A stretch of DNA of 64,000 bases. It comes from Klebsormidium nitens. Its lineage: Eukaryota > Streptophyta > Klebsormidiophyceae > Klebsormidiales > Klebsormidiaceae. The position numbers and the translations under genes were made by a program. The notes under the pieces are model-generated. The model did no database searches. It worked only from the letters and a program-made list of their open reading frames with translations, and was not told the origin of the DNA. This document shows, one piece after another, positions 11,991-23,200 of the stretch (position 1 is its first letter; each line of letters starts with the position of its first letter). Location of the stretch: positions 121,779 to 185,778 of the forward strand of contig DF237072.1 of NCBI GenBank assembly GCA_000708835.1, written 5' to 3'.

Positions 11991-14900
11991 ATGACCTACC
12001 CCCAACTTACGCGCCCGGAAAAGGTTTCCCGAGGCACGCACCGCTCGCTCGCCCGCGCCGCCCTTGCCGCCCTCGTGCTGATGTTGTCTTTAGTGGGGAC
12101 GGCGGCCCGGGGGATCCCCCTGTCCGCTGACGTCACACTTGCGCCCGCGCAAACAACAGAAGGGATCGAGGAGGCGGTCATCCGTGTTGCCCGTTCCGAC
12201 CCAGGCTGGACCCAGGAAGATGACGTTGCGGCTGACGTCATCGTGCCGTTCGTTGGTGTGAACGCCAACATGATGAACGACCGGAGGCGCACGGAGTGGC
12301 CGGTGCAGAGCTATGGGGCGGCGCTGCGGGTGGGTCACCACTAACCGAAGATGGTTATCGGCCAAACCCGGCAAGTTGTAAAGGAACTCCAATGAAAGTC
12401 AACGACTCAAAAGTGTCCAAAGGAGCGAGTTCCTTACCTGTGGAGAAAATCCAACTCCATATAGTAGTGGGAAAACGAGTCAGAAAAAGACCCGGCCGTA
12501 AAGACACGAACGTCCAAAAAGTGATGGCCGTTGGATAGCTGCTAGACCGTGCTCGACGGATTCACGACTGACAGATTTTGCAAGTCTTGAAGATGCTAGG
12601 TCGACAGCTCAAGTCCATGCATAGATTTTGGAAGATTCTGACGTGCAAAACGCCGTTTGGACTCAGTAACTTCTTTTCGTGAACGGTAGATTTAGCAACA
12701 GTTTCAGTCCTCCTTTGTCGCCTGAGAGACCGCTCGAGATCAGACCCTTGGAGAGCAGGGAAAGCCAGATCTCGACAATCGTTACGCTTTTCATTGTAAT
12801 CCAGATAACAACATTACCCCCCCCCCCCAATCTTTCAGGAGCTCGGAGCTGGCATCGTTCGCTACCCGGGGGGTGACATGGCGGACTCGTACATGTGGTC
12901 GGTACCCCCCTTCGCAAAATCCGATCCTAGGATGGCACGAGTCGGGCCTGAGGAAGTTCCGTGCTGGGGTAACCTTCGCTTCCTCTTTCCTGCTAAGTGT
13001 TTTTGTCCCTGCTAGATGTTTTCTGTCAGCAGCAAGCACTCTCCTCTTCGCTGGATTTTGTAGGACCGTTCTTTGTTTCAAGATCGCACTGAAAGTGGCT
13101 CAAGAGAGCGCTGCTCAACAGAGTGCTTCCAGAGCGCAAATGTTTTGTCCCATTGCACACACTCTTTTGAGGTGCGCCCCTTCGAGCATCAATGACTCGT
13201 TACTTTCGCTCAATCTGCGCAAATCGGAATACGTGAGGCGCGTCTCAAAACGATCGGGCTCCAATGAAGCATTTGCGCCCGCCTAATCTCTGCTCGGACT
13301 CCTCCTTACCCCGCTCTTTGAATCTCCAGATGACCCAACCGAAGGCAACATGTCATACACTTGGCTCGGCTGCGACCCGCGCCAAATCGACTTCCCCCTC
13401 GAGTTACACCCCCAAACCCTTGGTTTTGACGACTTCATGACGTCAGCAAGCCAGGCGGGTTCCGCTGTTAACCTGGTGGTTCCGCTGGACGGAGCGTCGG
13501 AGTTCAACGACGACGACCACGTTCGGACGCGGAGCGTCGGAGCGGCGGAGCTTTTGGAGACGTCGGTAGCATGGGTGAGTGGTTTGGATTAACTCAACTC
13601 CTACTCATCGGCTCAACTTTGATTATTGAAAAGCTTTTCGAACAGAAACGAAGTGGAAGCCCGCGAAGCACAGACGAAGTTGGATGAGGCAGTAACCCTC
13701 AAAAGTGGCTAAACGCGATCCTCCCTTCTGAACCCGAAAGAAGCTTCTCCAAGTCTGGGAACAGAACACAAGGCTCAACGCTGCACTTTTGCACGGCAGA
13801 TTCTCTCAGCGCTGCAGATTTGCGCTGCAAATTTGCTCAGGGCTCGAAACACTGTGCATTCCACTTTCGCCCATCAAACGAAAAGCTCAGTGGTATTTCG
13901 TGGTTCGGCCGTCTCTTTCAAGGCGTCGGTTTCGCACTTTCTGCTTTCCTTCGTGCTGACCGGTACGTACCGTCTCTGCCACCAGGTCACCTACTGCAAA
14001 GACAAATACAACGTCACCCTGTGGGAGGTTGGGAACCAGCCAAACGAGCGGCTTTCGAGCGGCGACTTCGCTCACTGGCTTTTCCGGTATAGTGTCGCCA
14101 TGAAGGCTGTTAACCCGGGCATCAAGATCGGGGTTTCGGGCGACGATCCGGAATGGCTGGACGACGTACTGAACCGAGTGGGCGCCCACGTCGACTGGAT
14201 CAGCGTCAGTGCGTCGCCCTTGAGAGGTGCGTTTGACTGTTTTAGCACAGGAACCTTTTGTCATTAACCAGGATTGGTTCAAGGGCCTCGAACCGGACAT
14301 TTTGAACGTTTTCCTGGTAGCTACATGGGGGAAACTTACCAAACCCCAAATCCAGCTTGGTTGGTGCTGACTCTCTTCCTGTGCAGCCCTGACTTTCGAT
14401 GATCAAGTGTGCACGTTTCGAGGAGTTTCAATCTCTTTATGTTTACGATAACGGGGACGGTAAAGGTGCTGCTTAAGGAATGCATGCGGTGAGGCGTAGG
14501 TTCGAATCTCGGGGGAAGTATACTGGATTCGAAGTACAGAAATCGGCTGGGAAAGGTTTGAAAGCAGATGGGGAAGAGGATTCAACTATCACGCATGAGC
14601 TGACCGACAAGCGATCAGAAGGCTTCGTAGATCCAAAGCTACAATCCCGAACAGAAGAAAACCCAAAAAACGCTTCAAATGCTGAGACTTTGCAGAGCAA
14701 GATCTTTCTAGGTAGGCCTCGCTGCTGGTATGAGTGTAGTACAGTCATGGCGATCTAGTTTGTAGTGCTCACTTGCAACGGCGCTGGGGACGATCCTAGT
14801 CCGTAGCCTCAGCCCATGAAAAACCCATCTCGAAAACCCCTGCCCACTCATTAAAGAGGTTCCGCAAGACCTTTTTTCTGCAGACTTCCTCAGCTATGCA

Positions 14901-17204
14901 GACTACCTCGCATCGTCGAACCAAGCGCCGCCGCCGTTCGAGGCACTACGTCAGGTCCTACGCAAACATTCGTAAGCCGTTCTAACTTTCAGGCCAAAAG
15001 GACCTTAGTCCGCCCTATAAATATGCCCTATAAATATGCCCTATAAATATGCCCCGTCCAATCTGCTATCTCAGACGGTGAAATTCGACTCTGGAAGCAT
15101 ACCCGCTTCGCTGGTCAATTGAGCAATCGCTTCATCCCAATGTCGCTTGCTGAAAACGCTGTTTGCTGGCTTAAATTCCAAGAAACGTGAAGTTGAGAGC
15201 GGAATGTATTCGGATGCCGTCTCTCGTTCGTCCGTTTGGCGCATATGTCGTGCGCAGAACATTTCTTACAAGCGGGATAAAGCCGTTGAGTCCTCCGTTT
15301 TGATCGAGCGGACTATTCAAAATGGAGTTTTGGGCTGGCAAGAGCCTCTACTCTTGAAATGTGGCACATAATCGCCTCTCACAGAGAAAAAACTAAGTCG
15401 CGCTCCGGAACCGATAGATACCGGACCGTTCAACGGGCGTGATTCCGGCTCAGTTTGAAACCGAAAAGCTTGCAAGTCGCACAAGTTCAAGGATAGACTT
15501 CCGGAGAAGTTTCACTAGAGCGACGTCATGCTCCAGCTCGCACAAGGCTAGCAAGGAGCGTACAGAAAGCATCCATCGCTCGCAGAACATCTCGAAATCT
15601 CTTCAAACCCTGCACCCTCAAATAAAATGTCGTCATATCTCTCCAGCGCCGACCGTGGCGTGCCGCTCTGGTTCGCTGTGACGTCACTCTCCGCGGCCGG
15701 AGACACGTGGGCGGACGCCGACCCCGTCCGGCGCGCGCTCGCGTTTTCGGACGAGCTCCTGCGCCACGCGGCCACGCCGGGCGTTCGATTCTTACAAGTA
15801 TGTACCTTGACCGTGAAGTACGGAGTTTTTTCTGTAATCAGTCACCGGTGCCTTACGTCTGACAGCTCATTGCTGAGGCCTTTCTAACAAGCCCGTTGCC
15901 ATCTCGGCTTCAGCCCCGCAACTCTCGCGCGCGTGAGCGCGACGTTAGGATCCTTTTGACCGTAGAGGTGAAGAGAGACTCTGCAGAATTCAATTTGACA
16001 CAATCTTTTCCCCTAAGAGGAAGGTTAATAATTAAGTAGCATTCCCTGAGTACCAAATAATCGGATCGTAACCCAAGAAATGCGCGCGCGCGCCCTTTCC
16101 TTGCAGTTCTCCATGACCAAATGGTTCAACGACAACGACCCGCTGAGCTCCGCCTTCGCGGCGACCAACGCGCTCACGCTGGTGGGCGAAGCGGTCGCCC
16201 TTGTTTCGAACGCGCTTTCCGCTTCCGGTGGGGTGAAGCTCCGCGCTACCACCTCCGTTCCGCTACTCAGCGCGTACTTCGCAATCGACCGGTGAGCTAT
16301 TACTCTGATTCTGCTGAAGTCAAGGGGATATTTTCCAGAGGGTTTGTAACGCACGACCTTAACGGGTGCATGATAAGAACATCGCAAGTCCAATTGAATT
16401 GCGAAGTAGCTGCCCATTTCAGTCGCACTTTCTGATCTGGAGCGACTGTAACGACTTTCATCGTTCTCGGCACGCACTTACCGTTTAGCTTGGTCTGGCG
16501 ATCATCAAAGGTACCAGATTTCTTCGTTCTTTCATGACCACTGGAAATGGTACCGCCGTACGATTCGACTTCGTGCCCTCTTTGGGGTCCACTGTCGCTC
16601 ACTGTACTTGCTTAGAAAGACCCAGTATTTCCTTTCTTTTGTTAAACCAAATAATTCTGCCGGATCTTGTTACGTCCCATCTATACGTTGCAAACAAATC
16701 TCTTTCTGTCGGTACAAAGCGTTTCCTTTCTCTCCGCAGCGTACGGGATCCGTCAATCTGAAGAGTACATTCTAGACGAGAACTACGACGAGAAGTGATA
16801 CACCTCTCCAATGTTTTTGTTTGTCCTTTCAACTCTAAACAGTCAGTCCATCGCATCATACGCTTTACCATCCCACTCAATCCGGTAATGTACCTTCCAG
16901 GACCAAAAAAGAAGCGTCCGTCGTTCTTGTCAACCACGGTGGGAGGACGCGTGTCAAGCTGCAGCTGAACGACATCTTTACAACCGCAGAAGGAGAGTTG
17001 CCGGGAAAATTTGGATGGGAGGCCTCGTCATTCGCACTGCGTCCCGCCAAAAGCGCAGACGGCGCCTTGGAAAGGTGGCAGAGACCGCTCGTACAGGGCC
17101 TCGATGTGGACGCCGCAATCGGAGCCGTACACGTGGAAGTCCCGGAGACGTCTTTGGTGTCCGTAAGGATCACGAAGACGATACGTGGCAGAGCTGATGA
17201 ATTG
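11991..17204 (+). CDS. Module 1: secreted glycoside-hydrolase-like domain (arabinofuranosidase/heparanase-like), probably inactive
   Basis: Exons 1-8 of the long gene give 561 residues. The signal peptide has an ALAALVLMLSLVG core; the chosen start at 11991 places it correctly. Landmarks of a retaining TIM-barrel glycosidase follow: VPFVGVNANMMNDRR, ELGAGIVRYPGGDMADSYMW, TLGFDDFMTSA, AWVTYCKDKYNVTLWEVGNQ, VDWISVSASPL, GVPLWFAVTSLS and a C-terminal beta domain (EASVVLVNHGG). In clan GH-A enzymes the acid/base is the Glu after Asn on strand 4 and the nucleophile is the Glu of a (V)TE motif on strand 7. Here those positions read Asn-Gln (residues 255-256) and Thr-Ser (360-361). The fold therefore looks kept while catalysis is likely lost, perhaps leaving a glycan-binding role. 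If the intron at 17205 is not spliced, the reading frame ends at 17252 (576 residues). Confidence 0.7.
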
Positions 17205-20200
17205 GTGAGGGCTGACGCTTTTCTGAACTTGGTTGAACACCGCAAGCCTTGAGCCGGGGCTGAAGGGTTAAGTCTGGACAGGGATCAGTAGTGCTTCAAA
17301 GCAGTGGTTTGCGAAAGACAAGAAGTGTTCAGACGCTATAGAAGCTCGAAATCTTCCGTGCCTTTGTGATGGATGGAAAATCTCCACCGGTTTCAGCATG
17401 ATGAATGTGATGCATCAAGTCCTTGTCTTTCTTGTACAGAGACCGGAGAACGACACCCTCCAGCAGTTCAGAGCTTTGAATCTTTCCCGTGCTCCTGTTC
17501 GAAGCTGAAAAAATGGGAGATAATTCAGTTCAATAACACTAACGCAATCCTTGTCGGTTTCTACAGACCGGCAGAACAACCCCCTCCGTCGCGCCTCCTC
17601 GCGGCCGCTACCTTGTCCTCACCGACAACCTGGCGAGCCCATTCACACCGTACATCCTCCGCATCCAGGACCTGATGCGCTCGCTGACAGCACCGGGGCA
17701 CGAGGTGAGAAAACGCTATTTGGCAATACTGTTACTAACATGTGCCTTTTCACACCGTACATCTTCAGGGTCTGTTGCTCTTTCACTTACACGCCCCGTA
17801 AGTAGAGGGCCTCGATCCTGCTTGAGAGATTCCTCGACTTCGGAGGTTCTCTGCTTGAGGTCCCTTTAATACTTTCAAGTGGTGGGAGAAGTCGTTCTCT
17901 TGTTTCTGGCGCGTTACAATTTGAAGGGAAAGTGCATGTTTAGTAACAAAACCCAGAACTGAGGAACCAGGACACAGCAGAGAATCCTTGTTTGCGAAGG
18001 AGTAGAAGCGTCAGAGACTCGAGTTTCCGTCCTCAGGTTGTTCACTTCCTGGAAACAAGCGATGACGTCAAGTGCCCCGACGCGACACGTCAGCAGCATC
18101 TGGAAGAGACCGGGGCGCTGTGGATGTGCGGCGGCGCGCCGCGGCTCTTCCAGCTGCTGCAGCAGCGCGAGCACGCGCGCGCGGGCTTTGACGCCGTCAT
18201 CATGATGGTGAGCTTGTCCCCTGCTGGCGGCCCCATCAAAACGGAACACTCGAGAGAAAGCGGAACCGGAAACCATTCATAAGCCAAAGTAGTGATGGTT
18301 TATTCCATATGGCTCCATATAAACCAGGTTGTAGTGCCCACCGCAAGTTCAGCCCAGGTGACCAGGTTGCTGAAACGTCCGGATCCGCGACGTCGGGAAT
18401 ACGTTTTTGTTGGAGATTGACAGTACGTAAAATCCTGTCAACCTAAATGCAGATCGCACCCATTCCGGTGTCCACTAACGTGTCAATCTATAGCCAATTC
18501 GCAACTTTCTTTACTGCGCCGTAGCTTGGCCAGAGTGAATGATGACGTGTCTCTAACGACTGATCCACGTTTGAGTAGGGCAGGCACTGGCCATAACGGC
18601 CGCATTGTAAAATGCGCTTCAGCACTCACATTAATTTTGCCGGCATTTCATTCAGCGTTTGGGCGTCCGCTGTACCTTATGACTCAAATAAGTGGCTTCA
18701 CGAAGTGAGGCTTCACACTAAGTTCTCCTGCAATCAAACTAACCTAGATGCTATCCAATGTGCCTAACGTAAACCCAAAATCTTGAAGCAAAGAGAAAAG
18801 AGCCGAATCCGTCATGGCGGAAAGGGAAGGATGAAATGATAAAGCTATCGAGCCCCCAAAAGTACATGCACTGCAAACACAAAGAAAAATTCCTCCCATT
18901 CTTGTTTCACAGCCCTGGTATTGGTTCTCACCCAACCTCTTCGAGCGCCACGTGGACACCATCGCGCAAACCGCGCCCCAAACCGCGCTCGTCGTCCTGA
19001 CCGACGACGCGCACGGCGCACGCGCTGCGCGCCTCTCTGCCGACTTCCAAAAGTATCCCCACCTGCCCTTCTCCCCGGACCCCGACGTCGCGGCGCGCGA
19101 GGCGCGCACGTACGCGCGCGCAGACGTCGTGGTCACCGTCAGCGAGGAGGACGCGCAGCTGGTCTGCGCGCACGTGCGTACGCGCGCGCAGTGCTTTGCG
19201 TGGACGTGGAGCACCAACACGACGCGCGCGCGCGTACCCGCGGCCGCGGAGTTGCCAGGGTTTGGGGCGCGGCGCGGGATGGCGCTCATGGGCGACTTCC
19301 ACAACCCGACGACTGCGACCGCGCTTCAGGTGTGTGTTGCAAATGACGAAGCTTCAATTCTTCAAAAGCAGGCTTTTGCCGAGTAATCTGACCAGCCTCG
19401 GACGGGTGGGGTTAGTTTTGAGGTTTTGGGGTGGGTGCGGGTGCAAAGCAGGTGATTTGTGAACAGGGTCTAGAGCACATTTCTGTTGAAATGAAGAAAC
19501 AGGCTCATCCAGGCGACCAAGAAACCGAGGATGCGCTTCGTTGGTCGCTTAGAAAGCCTGTTGCTCAAAATGCGGAGACCCTGGCGGAACTTTCGCTGGC
19601 CGTTCACTTAAACACACGAGTTGCAGCTGCCACGTGTACGATCTGACGCTCCAGACTGAGTCTCAGGCTTGCTCTTACTGCAGTGGTTCATCTGGAACGT
19701 CCTTCCCGCGCTCCAAGAGCACTTCGACGCAAAGAACGAGCGCGTTCCGCTCACGCTTGTTGGCAGCGGATTCCGGTCGGCTGTCTTCACTCCGTTGCTG
19801 GCTCAGCTTGAACAGGTGAGCGGCAGCAGGTATTCAGACGTATGAGAATAAATTGGCACAGTGAGGATGTTTTCGACGTTCTTTTTGTTGAAAATGCAAC
19901 CCGAGGGAAATGATTTCACATTACCTTTTCGGCGTCAGCGGGTTGTCTGTTGGATCGTATGTATCACGTTGCGACTTAACTTTGTAATAGGGAGAAAATA
20001 ATGAAATTATATCATGGCCGCGCAGAATCTTTGTTGAAAGGGTGCGAGACAAGCCGCTCTTCGTTTGATTTCCTAGTTAAGAAGCCAAGCGAGGGTTGAA
20101 GCCTTCTCATACATAACGAAGACTGACCTCAACTCGATCAACTCTAGTCAAACCCCGTCTAGCGCATATCTAGAGTCGCCCTGAGATCACTAACTTTAGG

Positions 20201-23200
20201 TGACTTGGCCTTCACGAATCTGAAATTCGAAGCCGTAATTCCTTTACAGGCAATCAAGCTGAGCCGCGGCATCGGCCCCCTCGAACTCCAGATCTCTCCG
20301 GAGGGCCCGGAAGCCGTCGCGCTTCTCCAAACGCAGCGCGTAATGCTCGCGCCAGTTCAGGCCGGTACAGGTGTCAATACCAAAGCGTTTTTTGGGTTAA
20401 GCATCGGCCTCCCGGTCGTCTCAACCCGGGCTGCTCTCGGCGGGTATTTCCCGCGAAAAGCGACCGGGGATGGTGGGTGGGAGGTGGTGCCTGAAAGGGA
20501 GTTCTGCGGGAAGAGGATGACGCCGGATGACGTGTTCTTCGTGGGGGCGACGGCGGACGAGTATACGAGGTCACTGATTGAAGCCTACACAAACGAGACG
20601 GTGAGGAACTCAAGTGCACAAAACAGGCCTAGCTTACAGATGGACTAGAGATTTGTGAGAGTAAAAGAATCCTTATGCTGACGTCTCGCTTGTCAGACAG
20701 CTATCCAAAGATGACGTTTTGGTGGGCTCGATTGATTCCCACGAGTTTCTCATGAGAAGTTTCTGCAGATTCTCTCTCTGTCCTATGAGATCTTGAACTT
20801 CTGTCAAGCGCGTGACCAAGAAACATTACTTTAACGCAGTATTGCTTCCGACCTTCTGTAGAGAGAAAGTATTTTGTTCGTAAACTTAGCGGCGTTGAAA
20901 GATCTGAGTGGCCCATGCCAAATCAGTCTAGAAAGTTGACATCTGTTCCAAAATTCTCACGCGAAGTTACTTTGAGTCCCTCTCTTTTCGCACATGCTTA
21001 CCTTGTTGATACGCGCGCTTGATCCAGATGTGCACATCCGATAGTATCTGAGAACACCTCTTCGCAATCTGACCAGCAACCGGTTTTATGCTGAGTTCAC
21101 TTAATTCGAGATGGTCTGAGGCAGACTTGGCAGCTTCGCTGACTTTTGTTTCCGCAACACCTCCACTTCCATGGATGAGACCATCGATCCTTTCCATTCC
21201 TCTCCTCAGGCCTGGACGGATCGTCTGGAAGCATCCCTTGAAGTCGCTTCCTGCCTTATGAACGCCGACGCCCAAGCATCAATCGCGCAGAGACTCACAG
21301 CCGCAGTCGCAAGCGCGCGCGCGAACCTCCAAACTGTAAACCCTACGGGCAACCAGCCGCGCCGAGCGATGCTCCAAAAAGCGCCTGAGATCAAACCCCT
21401 ATCCACCAAAGTTCCGCCGTCCGGTGCTTTAGAATGCAGAAACGGGATGAGAACGCCACGTGGCAGGCTCTCGGATTTCAGCCCGCCAGGCTGGTTCATC
21501 TGGCCGGCCGCGGCCGCGGCGTTCCTGCTGCGCGTCGCCTTGTTCGTCGCCCTAAACCCCGCTGAAACCCTGCAAAGAATCCCGTCTCCTCGAAAGCGGC
21601 TTGAGCCGTCCGCGAGCGCGCGCTCGCATCTTCTGATGGGCGCAAAGAAGCTTTGGTTGGGAATCCTGTTCAAGAACCGGTGGGGCAGTTTCAAGGGCGG
21701 TTTTTCCGTACGGACCTTTCTTCTCGTGGGGCTTATTTACACCGGGTTGGCTTTGATCTTTGCCGGCGGCGCGCACCTTACTTCCTCCCCGGTCGTTAAC
21801 CCGTTTTCCGGCGCCGTTAACCCCTTTTCTGGGCCCGTTGACTACTTCAACCCGAGGGTCGCGGCCGCGAAGGCCGACGCGCTCGCGCACTTGGTCGCGC
21901 CGCCCGTCGATGTGGACTGCTCCTGCGACGGGTTCGATTATTTCCTGGTGATCGGCGTTGCGTCCGCCGCGCACGCGGCCGCCGAGCGCCAGAACGCGCG
22001 CGACACGTGGGCGCGCTTCGGCGAGCTCGTGCCGCGGTGCCCAGTCATGGTGCGCTTCATCGTGGGGCGACACAAGAACGGCACCGTCATGGAGATGGTC
22101 GCCCGCGAAATGGAGGAGTACGGAGATATCGTTCAGGTACGTTCAGAAAGGCACGTCTGTGGGTTCTCTATCTGATCCTTCCACGGAGATTCGTGGATTT
22201 TGAGGGGCTTTCGTCAACTGCTCAGATTTCTTATTTGATCTGCTGTTGTTGAGGAAGTTTCTCGTGCCGGTAGCTCGCGAGCTTTTTGGAAACCGTGACT
22301 GATCGACGTCGTACAAATCACCCCGCAGCTAATCCCTGCATCCCATTCGTGTACCACGTCGAAACACCTTGACTTAGAATGATTTGCCAAAGAGCTCTTC
22401 AGCCAATCCCAAATCTCAGCGGAGGTGGTTAAATCTTGGCTCGTTTTGACATCTTGCTTCCCAGCTATGTGAGTCGTTTCGACATCTAGCTTCCCAGCTA
22501 TTTGAGTCGATTAGAAGAGTGTCGTCTCGCAACGAACAAACGAAGTAGAGTTACTTGCGTAAAAGTGCTGACTCGGACGCATAAGCCGGTCTGCAACTCC
22601 AATTGACAAGCTGCACGGGATTAGCCGCAATCGATAACAAACAGGAAACGCAGAGCAAATGTGTTTCCAAGAACCCGGCCCAAATGATTGTGTCATGTCT
22701 ACAGGATCTGGCCATCGAAGAGAGTTACGATGCGCTCAGCCGAAAGACGGCGGCCTTCCACCGCTGGGCCGCGGAGAACGTCAGCTTCAAGTTCGCATTT
22801 AAGACGGATGACGACATCTTTGTACGCGTGGACCGCCTCGTTTCGGCGCTCTACCAGGCAAGTCTCCGTCAAGGCTTCCACGTTGAGGTGTTTCGTGGTT
22901 CAATGGAATCTGCAGAAACTACATGTGGGCTTACGATCCAAATTTCGAGCCGGAAGGCTTTTTCTGTGGGGTTATACGGTCTTGTTTCCGCAATTCAAAA
23001 GTCTCGCCCAGAATTTTCGCGCGAAACGATTGAGCGAACGTTAGCCACCGCTGCAAAGATGCTATGAAAGTAGCGTCGTCTTGTAAGCGTCGAAAGCCTG
23101 GGGTCACGTGGGTCGCACCGCATAGAGCCATTCTGATATCTGACGCTCAACTGGTCATGAGGCTTCACGAGTGAAACCACGGCTGTTTGCTTTCCGGAAG

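Noticed and set aside
14387-14406. Candidate short exon after CTTCCTGTGCAG (ALTFDD) in the glycosidase-like module
   Set aside because: Joining 14226 directly to 14884 gives the correct phase (…SPLRD then FLSYADYL), while this piece breaks the phase with any nearby donor.
14505-14520. GGTTCGAATC, tRNA T-loop-like; also GTTCGAA at about 9283 and GGGTTCGAGACCC on the minus strand near 51760
   Set aside because: None has a matching acceptor stem, D-arm and anticodon arm in the surrounding 75 bp.
14480-14758. Open frame of 92 codons in the same intron
   Set aside because: It lies between exons that already join in phase and has no family resemblance or matching splice sites.
18921-19346. Long overlapping open frames on both strands across the GT4 exon
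   Set aside because: They are shadows caused by high GC; only the frame with the GT4 motifs joins its neighbours.
21206-22073. Minus-strand open frames of 162 and 173 codons
   Set aside because: They lie opposite the GC-rich fusion exon, with Arg/Gly-rich composition typical of antisense shadows.
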